A stretch of DNA of 64,000 nt from Shewanella violacea DSS12 (GCF_000091325.1 NC_014012.1:4485685-4549684), one strand, 5' to 3'; counted from the stretch's first letter, positions 18,765 through 28,025 are shown. Made by a program: numbers and translations. The notes: generated from the sequence alone by a model not told the origin.

Positions 18765-19476
18765 CTATACTTCCACACCTCTGGCTAGCTCTAAGGTTAG
18801 TTCCGCTGCGGAGATCTCTTTGCAGCCAATGGTATTTTGGCCACACCAGAGCGGAGAAAAATCGCTAGAGCCTTGGGCTTCGGCTGCTTGTCTGATGGCT
18901 GTTATCGCAGTGGCGGCGTGGGGGAATTCTGGGGCTAGTTCACTTATGGGGCCAAGCTCTTGTATGACCCGGTTGACGATGCCACGAGCCGGTTTGCCAG
19001 AGAACAGGTTGGTAATGACGGTTTTATGTGAGCGGTTACTCTTGATGGCTTGCCTGTGTAGCGTGCTAGTGTTGGTTTCATCACACAGCAGATAAGCGGT
19101 GCCAACTTGCACCGCCGCGGCGCCGAGTGAGAGAGCCGCGCTAACGTCTTTGGCATCGCTGATGCCGCCTGTCGCTATCACTGGCAGGCTGACTCGCGCC
19201 AGTATTTGTTGCAGCAGTGAGTAGGTACTCACCTGCAGACCAAGCTCCTGTGACAGGAACATGCCCCTGTGACCACCAGCTTCCAAGCCTTGAGCTATGA
19301 TGCCGTCGACACCATTGGCTTCTAACCACAGGGCTTCCTCCAGAGTCGTCGCAGTGCTTAGCACAGTCGCGCCCCAGGCTTTCACCCGTGCGAGCAGGGC
19401 TTTTTCCGGCAGACCGAAGTGGAAGCTCACCACTTGAGGTCGAAACTCCTCCAGAATATCTGCGACGGTATCGCTG
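18556..19476. repeat. 921-bp duplicated block, copy 1
   Basis: Near-identical, without indels, to 22932-23852 (constant offset 4376). It covers the 3' half of a structured element and the last ~237 codons of the nitronate monooxygenase gene. Direct orientation, so recombination between the copies could remove about 4.4 kb. Confidence 0.9.
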
Positions 19477-19499
19477 TAGAAATTAACCAAGCCACCCAT
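18765..19499 (-). pseudogene. Truncated nitronate monooxygenase with a foreign 5' start
   Basis: From SDTVADILEEF onward the protein matches the full-length enzyme at 23141-24196 almost residue for residue (one seen change, ELAPEF versus ELVPEF), but the N-terminal ~113 residues, including the FMN phosphate region, are missing. They are replaced by MGGLVNFY, encoded by a leader with a good GGAGG eight bases before the ATG at 19499. The hybrid is open and has a ribosome site, so it may be translated, but half the TIM barrel is gone and catalysis is unlikely. The same leader precedes the truncated transporter at 21954-22538. Confidence 0.85.
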
Positions 19500-19620
19500 T
19501 CTTAATTCCTCCAATTCAAAGCTCTAAAATTCCAGCCTCACTCTCACTAACTCAACATGATTTACGTTTATGAGCTCCAACTGTGTAGTTAATGACTCTG
19601 GATATCTCAATATCAGTCCA
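19482..19620 (-). repeat. Shared 5' leader cassette, copy 1
   Basis: On the minus strand this stretch ends with GGAGGAATTAAG, ATG and codons for GGLVN. The first ~50 bp are nearly identical to 22539-22592 and the next ~90 bp are recognisably related. It is fused to the truncated oxygenase gene here and to a truncated transporter gene at copy 2. Confidence 0.7.
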
Positions 19621-19693
19621 AAATCCGAGAAACACGCAGCAAGAATGCCGAACTTAAGTTCGGTTTGCCATTTCCATTAAAATAGATGTGTAA

Positions 19694-20674
19694 CTAGGCG
19701 CTATCTAGCCATCGATGACAGTTAGCCGCCCCTTGCCGGCGCTTTCTATCTAAGTGTTCGCAGTAGGCATCTAACTCTTGAAGGGTTCCTACTGGACCTT
19801 TAAATAGTCGGCTGAATTCAGTGGTGAGTTTTAGCCAATTCGCTTGAGGAATGTTGAGTCTATCGAGTATCAGTTGTGATGTCTGGCTAATGGCACCACG
19901 CTTGTCGGCTCTAACTATTCGCCCAGTATCATCAACCAGTTGTAAGTAATCTTTAGCACTGAACATCAGTCCTTTTGGCATATCCTTGCGTTCATTACCC
20001 ACAAATGGCAGTAGTGACTTAGGCTGTTCTCCATTACAAGCTGCAGTTATACGTCGCTGAATGCTGGTGAAGTCTGAGGTTTCAGGTGTTGCGGCCATCT
20101 TGGCGCGGATTGGATTGAGGTCTACATAAGCCATGCAGGCCAGGACAGCGGCCTCATCCAATAGGGCTTGGGACTTGAACCTCCCCTCCCAAAATCTCCC
20201 TGTACAGTTATCTTCCTTGTTGGCCTGTCTCGCAATGGGTTCATTGAGGCAGCGCATAAACCAAGAGATATCACTTAATCGACTTCGGTATTGAGCAATT
20301 GAATGCTTTAAGGCTTTAACTTCAAAGCTTTCAACTAACTCCCCCTTAGCAAACTTCTGCGTAACTTCAGTCCCTTTAAACAGCTGATGCCAATGCGCTA
20401 CCACTTCTTTATCTGTCCAGCTATTGGCCTCAAAAATATCGACCCTAAGCACTAAATGCAGGTGGTTAGACATAACAACATAAGCCGCCACATCTATCGC
20501 AAAAATTTGAGCGAGTTCAAGTATCCTAGACTCAACCCACTCACGCCGATGCTCGTATGACTTACCTGAGTATCTATCGACTCCCGTAAGCCACGCCATG
20601 CGAATACATCTAGAAATACAGTGGTAGAAAGGCGTATCTTCAATGCTAATCAATGTGCTTCTTGGTCTGGCCAT
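19694..20674 (-). CDS. REP-associated tyrosine transposase (Y1/HUH family, IS200-like)
   Basis: A 326-residue single-strand DNA transposase of the TnpREP type. The N-terminus (RPRSTLISIEDTPFYHCISR) and the HUH metal site in NHLHLVLRVD are visible, as is the ACMAYVDLNPIRAKMA segment typical of this family. These enzymes move or maintain short palindromic REP sequences rather than full IS elements. A palindrome CCGAACTTAAGTTCGG lies just downstream (about 19648-19663), and REP-like GGGGTC motifs are scattered through the window. The gene appears intact. Confidence 0.88.
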   Translation of the reverse strand: MARPRSTLISIEDTPFYHCISRCIRMAWLTGVDRYSGKSYEHRREWVESRILELAQIFAIDVAAYVVMSNHLHLVLRVDIFEANSWTDKEVVAHWHQLFKGTEVTQKFAKGELVESFEVKALKHSIAQYRSRLSDISWFMRCLNEPIARQANKEDNCTGRFWEGRFKSQALLDEAAVLACMAYVDLNPIRAKMAATPETSDFTSIQRRITAACNGEQPKSLLPFVGNERKDMPKGLMFSAKDYLQLVDDTGRIVRADKRGAISQTSQLILDRLNIPQANWLKLTTEFSRLFKGPVGTLQELDAYCEHLDRKRRQGAANCHRWLDSA

Positions 20675-20741
20675 AGCAACCTCAATCCAACAGAGAGAAC
20701 TTAAGCTTAGTCAGAGCTGAACTATCCATCAAGAATTATGG

Positions 20742-21391
20742 GTGGCCATGTTATTGGAGGATGTAATGTTCGCAATTAGCTGTGGGTGGCTCTATTTAAC
20801 TCAAGGTGGCGGGAGTCTCAAGGCATCACAGGTGTTGAAAGGCACAGTGGCTTCAGCCATTATTGGTGGTACAGCATCAGTGGTCAGTGGTCAGTGGTCA
20901 GTGGCGGCAAGTTTGCTAACGGCGCGCAGATGGGGGCCATGCAGTACTTGTTGAATCAGGCGAGTAGTTGGAATTCTGGAGGGAAAAAATCATCTAGAAA
21001 AGATCGAATCAAGCAAGTGCTAGGTGAATTTAAGGCTCTTAGCATTACAGATAGTGAACTAGTGCTTGCAACACAAAAACTACAAGGGATGGAGCTAAGC
21101 GATCTTTTAGAGATATTTCCAGAGTTACAAACTGACAGTTTCGCAGAACTCCGTCTTATGCAAATGCATAAGTCACTGCATCAAGGTGGAGCTGCTTTTG
21201 ACTCTGCTTTGACTATTGGATTGAAATATAAAAATGTATTTTTATCAAAAAGCGCTGTTGAATTGTTAGGGACGGGTCAATTCCTCCCCATTTTTAAGGA
21301 CATTGCTAGTTTTTGGTATGCTGAACTTCCTAGAAATGATCAGAGTCAGCTAATTATAAGACGTTATGGAGAAGCTTATTTTGGTTATTAA
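20742..21391 (+). pseudogene. Orphan Rhs/YD-repeat C-terminal (toxin-tip) remnant, frameshifted
   Basis: The upstream frame encodes ASQVLKGTVASAIIGGTASVVSG, and the next frame continues GGKFANGAQMGAMQYLLNQ, the linker that precedes variable toxin tips in Rhs proteins of this group. The frame break falls exactly in a 4-copy heptanucleotide repeat at 20877-20904; two or five copies would restore one frame. The variable domain (about 21000-21391, from RKDRIKQVLGEFKALS onward) matches no toxin family I recognise. The Rhs core itself is absent, so this is a displaced C-terminal module. It overlaps the next gene, a putative immunity protein. Confidence 0.7.
20877..20904. repeat. Heptanucleotide tandem repeat (TCAGTGG x4)
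   Basis: Four exact copies of TCAGTGG. With two copies the Rhs-tip reading frame would read GTASVVSGGKFANG without a break; the two extra copies add 14 bp and shift the frame. Confidence 0.9.
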
Positions 21392-21815
21392 AATTTTATT
21401 TCTGACATTAACAATACTGTTTTCTAACCTTCTATATGCTAGTAGCTATATAGAATTGTTTGGAAAGAAACTCCCTTTGCCTGATAACAGTGTAGTTAGA
21501 TTACGTCTGGATGACTTTGGAGTGAAGGTGTATAGCAAAGAGAGTGGTATTGCGTTAGGGCTAATAGATGTAAATGATGAAAAGTGCAACTTTATCGATG
21601 GAGTTATTTCGGGGGAGATTAATTATGATGCTAAAATCATAAAGGATGCTGAATATATAACTAAAAATGGGAAGGTGTTACATTTTTATAGAGGTTTTTT
21701 TCCTCCTGAGGATAACCCTGAAACTTTTTGGATAATAACTGATTGCCATACGTTCATTGATATAGATGATAAATTGCTTTTTGAAATTTGGAGTCAAGAG
21801 TTATATAGCAAATGA
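21366..21815 (+). CDS. Putative immunity protein to the Rhs C-terminal module (exported)
   Basis: This 149-residue gene overlaps the end of the toxin-tip frame by 26 bp, the usual toxin-immunity arrangement. It has a clear signal peptide (hydrophobic residues 4-24, ending LYASS) and a polar mature part rich in Asp, Glu and Tyr. A periplasmic location would suggest that the partner toxin acts in the envelope, which is inference. AT-rich composition sets it apart from the core genes. No known immunity family was recognised. Confidence 0.55.
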   Translation: MEKLILVIKILFLTLTILFSNLLYASSYIELFGKKLPLPDNSVVRLRLDDFGVKVYSKESGIALGLIDVNDEKCNFIDGVISGEINYDAKIIKDAEYITKNGKVLHFYRGFFPPEDNPETFWIITDCHTFIDIDDKLLFEIWSQELYSK

Positions 21816-21843
21816 AATAAAACAAATAAAACAAAGAAAACAA

Positions 21844-21863
21844 AGGGGTCAGTGTAAACTTTG
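21844..21863 (+). repeat. REP-like GGGGTCAGTGTAAA motif
   Basis: One of several short GGGGTC-R-G motifs in this window (also 28336, 30586, 54155 on the minus strand and 54743). Such motifs accompany REP-associated transposases; the link to the transposase at 19694-20674 is inferred. Confidence 0.5.
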
Positions 21864-21953
21864 TTCCACTCTGTCCCTTAACGCTTTATCTGTGAGCGCA
21901 GCGTTCCGTATTCGGTGAACCGTTAACTCGCAGCGTAGCGATCTAACAATAAG

Positions 21954-22538
21954 TTACTTCATCACCGCTTGCTGGAAACGGTTGCCTGCGATAGCACCAC
22001 CAATCATTACCAGTAAATACACCCATCCAGATAATGAGAAGTTAGCGATAGGGGTGAACAATGCTCCCACATTACAGCCATTGGCAAAACGAGTACCAAA
22101 TCCCATTAATAATCCACCTAAAGCAAAAATCGCCAGCTGTTTAGCTGAGTGGTTTAGGGTAAATGAAAACTTAAACTTACCCATAAACAACACCGCTATT
22201 AAGGTGCCTAATAAAATAGCCAAGTTTTGCACTGACACGCCATGTTCAAAAAACGGCGTGGTAAACATAGATTCAGGTCGCTGGCTTATCTCGGTAATGG
22301 TGCTTAATTCAACCCCAAAGAACATCAATCCCTTTGCGAACCAAATACCAAAGGGTGTCGACGCTCCCCAGCCTGAGCCGGTACTTGCCATCATGATGCC
22401 AAAAATAACCGCTATGACTAACGCGGTGGTGCGCATTTGCCAGAGATTAGCGAACCAGTTTTGATATGTTTCACGGCTGAATAATCTAAACGATTTATCT
22501 TCGCCGTTTTGATTGTTTTGATGTTGAATATTCTGCAA
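21954..22538 (-). pseudogene. C-terminal half of a YeeE/YedE (TsuA-type) thiosulfate/sulfur transporter
   Basis: The protein resembles the second half of TsuA-like membrane proteins: MASTGSGWGASTPFG, then GFGTRFANGCNVGAL with the conserved Cys, and four to five hydrophobic segments. Full-length relatives are about twice as long, so the first half seems lost. The frame opens at a TTG (22538) just inside the same leader cassette that heads the truncated oxygenase. The leader's own ATG at 22555 is out of frame with the transporter, so efficient translation is doubtful. Naturally split YeeE proteins exist, so a functional short form cannot be excluded. Confidence 0.6.
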
Positions 22539-22690
22539 TTAACCAAGCCACCCATGCTTAATTCCTCCAATTCAAAGCTCTAAAATTTCCACTCCTAGCT
22601 GCCGACTTAACATGATTTACGCCTTAATGAGATCCTGCTGAGAGTTGATGGCTCTAAATGTCTAAATATCTACTCAAAATCTAATAAATG
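22539..22690 (-). repeat. Shared 5' leader cassette, copy 2
   Basis: Minus strand: GGAGGAATTAAGC, ATG (22555) and GGLVN codons, nearly identical to 19482-19535; similarity decays further upstream. See copy 1. Confidence 0.7.
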
Positions 22691-22696
22691 GATCGT

Positions 22697-22815
22697 AGAG
22701 AATTAGCTTCTACTCCATTCAAATTTTGCTACCCATTACAGCATTCCCAGCAATGAAACCTGTCGATTATGATGCACTAGAATCTCTCTGATAACCTGCA
22801 AGTTCGATAATTCCC
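22697..22815 (+). repeat. Dispersed ~120-bp repeat, member 1
   Basis: Related to 28334-28436 and 30586-30712: GAATTAGCTTCTACTCC, then CAAATTTTGCTACC, GCAATGAAACCTG and CACTAGAATCTCTC. It leads directly into the structured element starting at 22811. No coding potential is seen. Confidence 0.75.
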
Positions 22816-23140
22816 CGTTGGAAGTTGCCGTAAATCGTTGAAGATAATCCTGTGAAGCTGACACGACGTCAGCTTAGCTTTCGGGGGGTATGGACACCCC
22901 ATCGGAAGCGTCAGGGATTATCGAATAAGATTGAGGCCCGTACTCAATGCATGTAACTTCGCCGGGGCGTTATGGTGGTTCCAAGGAGGGCGAGGACGAG
23001 CAGTCCTCCTTGGTCGGGTGTGGGTTGAAGACCCACGATTTTAGTTATTAGACGAAGTCTAATTATAAAGCCCAAGCGCAGCTTGGTTATCTAATACATT
23101 TACCAACTTTGGGTAAGTCAAAGTAGCTGACGAAGTTTAA
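22811..23140 (+). ncRNA. Structured dispersed element, copy 2
   Basis: Same ends as copy 1 (18433-18764) but the 101-nt block at 22831-22931 has a different sequence. It still folds: an outer stem GATAATCC/GGATTATC (22843-22850 with 22915-22922), hairpin AAGCTGAC/GTCAGCTT (22855-22875), and hairpin GCTTTC/GGAAGC (22877-22909) containing GGGT-ATGGAC-ACCC. Conserved-part stems are identical to copy 1 because they lie in the duplicated block. RNA status is inferred from compensatory changes; no transcript is known. Confidence 0.5.
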
Positions 23141-23852
23141 CTATACTTCCACACCTCTGGCTAACTCTAAGGTGAGTTCCGCTGCGGAGATCTCTTTGCA
23201 GCCAATGGTATTTTGGCCACACCATAGTGGAGAAAAATCGCTAGAGCCTTGGGCTTCGGCTGCTTGTCTGATGGCTGTTATCGCAGTGGCGGCGTGGGGG
23301 AATTCTGGGACTAGTTCGCTTATGGGGCCAAGCTCTTGTATGACCCGGTTGACGATGCCACGGGCCGGTTTGCCAGAAAACAAGTTGGTGATGACGGTTT
23401 TATGTGAGCGGTTACTCTTGATGGCTTGCCTGTGTAGCGTGCTAGTGTTGGTTTCATCACACAGCAGATAAGCGGTGCCGACTTGCACCGCCGCGGCGCC
23501 GAGTGAGAGAGCCGCGCTAACGTCTTTGGCATCGCTGATGCCGCCTGTCGCTATCACTGGCAGGCTGACTCGCGCCAGTATTTGTTGCAGCAGTGAGTAG
23601 GTACTCACCTGCAGACCAAGCTCCTGTGACAGGAACATGCCCCTGTGACCACCAGCTTCCAAGCCTTGAGCTATGATGCCGTCGACGCCATTGGCTTCTA
23701 ACCACAGGGCTTCCTCCAGAGTCGTCGCAGTGCTTAGCACAGTCGCGCCCCAGGCTTTCACCCGTGCGAGCAGGGCTTTTTCCGGCAGACCGAAGTGGAA
23801 GCTCACCACTTGAGGTCGAAACTCCTCCAGAATATCTGCGACGGTATCGCTG
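22932..23852. repeat. 921-bp duplicated block, copy 2
   Basis: Partner of 18556-19476. This copy is in its natural context, inside the complete oxygenase gene, so it is the likely source. Confidence 0.9.
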
Positions 23853-24196
23853 AATGGTTGGCGGCTAGGCCCCTCGGGCAATGCCTTGCTGTCGATGGAA
23901 CTGTCGATGGAATACTCTCTAAAATAGGGTGCTAAGGTCTTGCGCCAAATCGCATCACGCTCGACGTTAAATTCGGCTGGTTGATGACTGAAAAAATTCA
24001 CATTGATGGGAGCTTGGGTTTGCGACTGAATATGGCTCAATTCTGCCCTCAAGGCATCGTGACTGAGCATGGCACATGGAATGGAGCCCAGAGCGCCGAC
24101 TGAAGAGACCGCCAATGCCAGTTTACTGTTCTGAACCCCGGCCATCGGGGCCTGAATAATGGGTAAATCTACACCTAAGAGCTCTTGTATACGCAT
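23141..24196 (-). CDS. Nitronate monooxygenase (2-nitropropane dioxygenase family)
   Basis: A full-length (351-residue) FMN-dependent TIM-barrel oxidoreductase. The start MRIQELLGVDLPIIQAPMAG and the signature IAQGLEAGGHRG, followed by PVIATGGISDAKDV and GAAAVQVGTAYL (FMN phosphate site), fit the NMO/NPD family, which oxidises alkyl nitronates; relatives act on other substrates. GGGAG lies upstream of the ATG at 24196. The 3' part is copied at 18765. A structured repeat begins just after the stop. Confidence 0.9.
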   Translation of the reverse strand: MRIQELLGVDLPIIQAPMAGVQNSKLALAVSSVGALGSIPCAMLSHDALRAELSHIQSQTQAPINVNFFSHQPAEFNVERDAIWRKTLAPYFREYSIDSSIDSKALPEGPSRQPFSDTVADILEEFRPQVVSFHFGLPEKALLARVKAWGATVLSTATTLEEALWLEANGVDGIIAQGLEAGGHRGMFLSQELGLQVSTYSLLQQILARVSLPVIATGGISDAKDVSAALSLGAAAVQVGTAYLLCDETNTSTLHRQAIKSNRSHKTVITNLFSGKPARGIVNRVIQELGPISELVPEFPHAATAITAIRQAAEAQGSSDFSPLWCGQNTIGCKEISAAELTLELARGVEV

Positions 24197-24328
24197 AGTG
24201 TCGCTACTCCCTTTCAGCTTATATGAATGAACTTAAGTATCGAGTTCCGTTTGAAGTTCCAGTATAAAGGCCCGCAGTTAATTAACTGCTACGCCACTCT
24301 AATCTTCTTACCCCTTACCTCCCCCCCA

Positions 24329-24384
24329 AATTTAGTAACTCCAATTTAGTGCCCCCTATTTAGTGACCTCTATTTAATGACCCC
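24329..24384. repeat. Degenerate ~15-bp tandem repeat (ATTTAGTGACCCC-like)
   Basis: Four imperfect units of AATTTAGT/AATGA plus a C-rich stretch between the oxygenase and sulfatase genes. No function is apparent. Confidence 0.55.
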
Positions 24385-24572
24385 AGTTTAAAGAAAAAGA
24401 TGAGTTAGGTGATCGAATTAAACTGAAATGAGTGACCGCAATCGCCGCAATTCCCATACAGAAAACAGCTTAAATTGCCGATGGTCAGCTTTCATTTGAT
24501 ATCCAACTATACTTGTATGCTAAATAAGCACAGATATTGATGTCTCTATATGGCAATACATTAAGGGATAAA

Positions 24573-26528
24573 ATGAAGCAAGCTCAAAGTAACAACATCA
24601 GATTCTTAGGTAGCTTATTGGTGTTAACCGGGTTGAGTTGTTATTTTTATTATTTAATGGAATGGTTATTCTTCCTCTCCAGGCCCTCCATGTTGAGCTA
24701 TTTGACCCTAACCGAAAACCTGACCTTACTCTTCAACGCTCCTTTACCACTGATATTAATCGCCTTACCTGCTGTCAGTATAATGAGCTTGTTACCTGCT
24801 ATATTCTCTATCAAAAATGGGGGTGTTAAGGCTCTTGTGGACAAGGTCCCCTATGTTATCCCTGCTATTATCCTGACCTGTACGGCATTTTTAATGCTAG
24901 ATAATTTCTCCTATACCATGTTCGGTATCGCCTCTCATTCAGCGTCAACATTAGCGTCAACATTAGCGTCTCAGAGTTACTATTGGATTATGATTGCGCT
25001 AGTTTTAATCTATTTCATGGGGAAACTAGCCCATAATAACTCCAGAGGCGGAATAATTAGCAGGTATATCAGACACCTATTTCATATAATGTTGGTATTG
25101 CTAGGTCTGTCATTTTTATCCCTCGCGGTATCCTATCATCGACCACTAGCAACAGAATCAGGAGTGAAGCTTCCGCCAATAAGGGATGATTTTCCCAATA
25201 TTATCTTCTTCGCTGCCGACGGCGTGAATAGCGCTAACATGTCCATCTATGGTTATGAGCGGATAACCACACCATTTATGGACAGCATCGCCCATGAAAG
25301 CCTTGTCTATATGAACCATTGGACTAACTCAGCTAAAACAACGGGCGCTGTAGGCTCGCTATTAAGTGGCAAATATCCAACCCGTACCAAGGTTGTTTTC
25401 CGGCCCGATACTTTTTCCGGAAAAGATATGTTCCAGCATTTCCCAGGGATACTAAAAGAGCTAGGTTATTATAATATTGATATCAGTCTGAGGCATTATA
25501 TCGATTCTAAAGATCTAAACATGCGTAACGCGTTCGACTACGCTAATCATAGGCTATTGAATAATAACTACTCTTTGGTAAGTGGTTTCTTTCTTTTACG
25601 TTGGCCCAGCTCTGTTCAGTTTATCGAAGACAACTGGCAGCGGCTCTTTCAACGTCTGGCACACCTAAGCGGCTATGCGACTATGTTTAATCCACATCAG
25701 TTGGTTAATCAAGGCGAGAAAGTTCCAGCTCACCGATCAGATGTTGATCGTATTAATCAATTAAAACACCAGATATTACATGCTCCTAAACCATTTTTTG
25801 CCAACGTTCACTTACTCGGTTCACATGGGAAAAAATTTGATTATGAGAAACCCATTTTCACCAAAACCAAGGAGCAAGCCGACCACTGGATGCTTGATCA
25901 TTATGACAATGCCATCTATCAATGGGATGCATATATCCGAGAAATATATCAACTGTTAGACGACTTGGGTGAGCTGGATAATACCCTACTGATATTCAGC
26001 AGTGACCATGGAAAACGCCATAAAATAAATGAAACTTTACCCTTAATCATACGTTATCCAAATCAAGAGCATACAGGTTCAGTAACACTAGCATCCCAGC
26101 GAATGGATATTGCACCAACAGTTTTATCCTATCTAGGAGTCACACCACCGCAATGGATGGACGGTCACAGCCTGCTATCACGAAGTAAAGAAGCCTATCC
26201 AATATTTATCGTGAGCGCTGCAAAGCAGCAATTAATCGTTCCGGGAAAATGGAAGGTTTCAGCTAATTTAATTCCACCTTTTTACTCTCTGGGTACTATA
26301 TCCATGGCATATTGTGGCATCTTGTACTCTGTGGATATAAACAATAGTCATCATCCCTTACTGTCCTACCAAAGGGTTCACGCTAAAACTGCCACCTGTC
26401 CAGCTGTGGATCTAGAGCCTGAGTTAGCGTATGGCATGATATTCACCCACCTCAAAGATATGGGATACGATATCGCTCAACTTAACCTTGATTCCCGCTT
26501 AAGGAAGTACAGCGTACGATTGGAATGA
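24573..26528 (+). CDS. Membrane-anchored sulfatase/phosphoethanolamine-transferase-like protein
   Basis: The N-terminal ~215 residues hold four to five membrane segments; the rest is a periplasmic alkaline-phosphatase-superfamily domain: IIFFAADGVNSANMSIYGY (metal Asp), SAKTTGAVGSLLSGKYPTRT (probable Thr nucleophile where sulfatases have Cys/Ser) and IFSSDHGKRHK (metal Asp-His). This fits EptA- or OpgE-like transferases that decorate lipid A, glycans or other envelope polymers. AGGGA sits 5 bases before the ATG at 24573; an ATG at 24540 is less well supported. Its 3' end overlaps the convergent methyltransferase gene by 52 bp. Confidence 0.8.
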   Translation: MKQAQSNNIRFLGSLLVLTGLSCYFYYLMEWLFFLSRPSMLSYLTLTENLTLLFNAPLPLILIALPAVSIMSLLPAIFSIKNGGVKALVDKVPYVIPAIILTCTAFLMLDNFSYTMFGIASHSASTLASTLASQSYYWIMIALVLIYFMGKLAHNNSRGGIISRYIRHLFHIMLVLLGLSFLSLAVSYHRPLATESGVKLPPIRDDFPNIIFFAADGVNSANMSIYGYERITTPFMDSIAHESLVYMNHWTNSAKTTGAVGSLLSGKYPTRTKVVFRPDTFSGKDMFQHFPGILKELGYYNIDISLRHYIDSKDLNMRNAFDYANHRLLNNNYSLVSGFFLLRWPSSVQFIEDNWQRLFQRLAHLSGYATMFNPHQLVNQGEKVPAHRSDVDRINQLKHQILHAPKPFFANVHLLGSHGKKFDYEKPIFTKTKEQADHWMLDHYDNAIYQWDAYIREIYQLLDDLGELDNTLLIFSSDHGKRHKINETLPLIIRYPNQEHTGSVTLASQRMDIAPTVLSYLGVTPPQWMDGHSLLSRSKEAYPIFIVSAAKQQLIVPGKWKVSANLIPPFYSLGTISMAYCGILYSVDINNSHHPLLSYQRVHAKTATCPAVDLEPELAYGMIFTHLKDMGYDIAQLNLDSRLRKYSVRLE

Positions 26529-27885
26529 GGCACCTTGTCTTTACTCGCTATGGTAAAGCATCCCTGTAAAGCCAGCTCAAAGCCTTGCTCATGATAGTCA
26601 GGAAATATATCTTCTCGGGTTGATAGCAGATGCTCCACTTGCGAATCACTTTTGGGAACAAATTCGATGATCAAGCAATCAGTGACTAACTTGTGTAGCA
26701 GGGCAATAATTTTCTTCAGTGGTACATTGTTGCTTATCGCTAGGTGATGTATCAGTGCTAAGGCGATAATCACTTCGAATTTCCCACGGCACACAAACGA
26801 GTTACGCTCCTCATTGCCCCAGCCTAACGAGGGTGACGGATTAAAAAGATCCAACACCAGGGGCAGTATCTTAGTATCACCTTCCGCTCTAGCCTTGAGA
26901 TAATTCTGTTCAACCGCTAGCTCATCAACATCGAATGATACAACCCTATGTGAATACTGACTCGCCAGGCGACTAAAGTGTCCATTGTTGGCGCCAAGGT
27001 CACCTAACAGCGATATTGGTTTGCCGATTTTTTTAAGGTAACTTTCGATGAGATCTTGCTTACCTTGCATAGACGTTTGGGAGTAGTTGGTATTTTCATA
27101 ATAGTTCCCCCACTCGGTATTAGCCGATGCCCATCGCAAGCCTTCGACATAGGACTTCAAATTCGAGATCAGCGCATCGAGTTTGCTGATGCCCATTTTC
27201 GCACTCACTTTCTCCATACGCTGGCTGCCACTGACTCCACTCCCACTGTAGTGAGATTGCATTTTTGCATGCAGATGAATATGCGACAGCGCATTGAAGC
27301 TAAACCAAGTGCGTAATGGCAGCAAGCGACTAGCCAGATCCAGTGGTATTCCGTCGATATAGAGTTCAGCCATACGCCCCAATCGATGATCACAGTATTT
27401 TTTTAACAATAAAGGTGCCAAAAAGTGTTGGCAAAACTGACGGTATGCAACCCAAGGACCTTGTCGATATTGGGTAAATGAAAGCGTGTCGATAAGAACC
27501 GGTCTACCTTGGTAAAATTGAATATTAAACGCACTTGCATCTTTGAGTGTAAAACCAAAATCTAAGGCTAATAATTGAATATCTAAAGTCAGCTTAGCTG
27601 CATCTTGGAGCTGGCTGAAACTCCACTCATATGGATAGGTAAGATAGGGAATGAAAACGGGTTTAATGACTTTATACAGGTTCTCCCGACAATATTCATC
27701 TAGGCTCACCTCCTCATGGTCGACAATATAGCCTTTATTGACAAGCGCTTGATGCAGACCACTGTCAACATAAGCATCAAATTCTTCTTTATATGAGGAG
27801 TTAACCTGTCGATACAAACTACCTTGCTTACTGAAGATAAAACCACTGCTATCCCGGAACGAAGCCCTATCTACCTCAATACCAT
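26477..27885 (-). CDS. Class I SAM-dependent methyltransferase
   Basis: The C-terminal half has a Rossmann methyltransferase fold: LLGDLGANNGHFSRLA (motif I) and VVSFDVDELAVEQN (acidic ribose-binding loop), then IIALALIHHLAIS. The N-terminal ~280 residues (DRASFRDSSGFIFSKQG, FGFTLKDASAFNIQFYQGRPVLIDTLSF) are typical of nodulation/polysaccharide-linked methyltransferases. With the neighbouring sulfatase-like protein and the small membrane protein it probably modifies a cell-surface glycan; this is inferred. The ATG at 27885 is chosen; a GTG at 27934 would add 16 residues. Confidence 0.75.
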
Positions 27886-28025
27886 CCATAAAAAAGAACT
27901 CACTATTTAATAAGATAAATAATCTATTACACACGAGTATAGCTGATTGGCAATTTGCTCAATGGCAAATGCCTGACTATTATTTAGTCACACCTGTCGA
28001 CTTGTTTGCAGCTCTGGAGTTCACC

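Noticed and set aside
18433..23140. Integron cassette array with attC sites
   Set aside because: GTTAGAT and ATCTAAC occur in the 31-kb element, but in the order GTT...AAC rather than the AAC...GTT order of attC, the 18-kb and 22-kb copies lack a good match, and no integrase is present.
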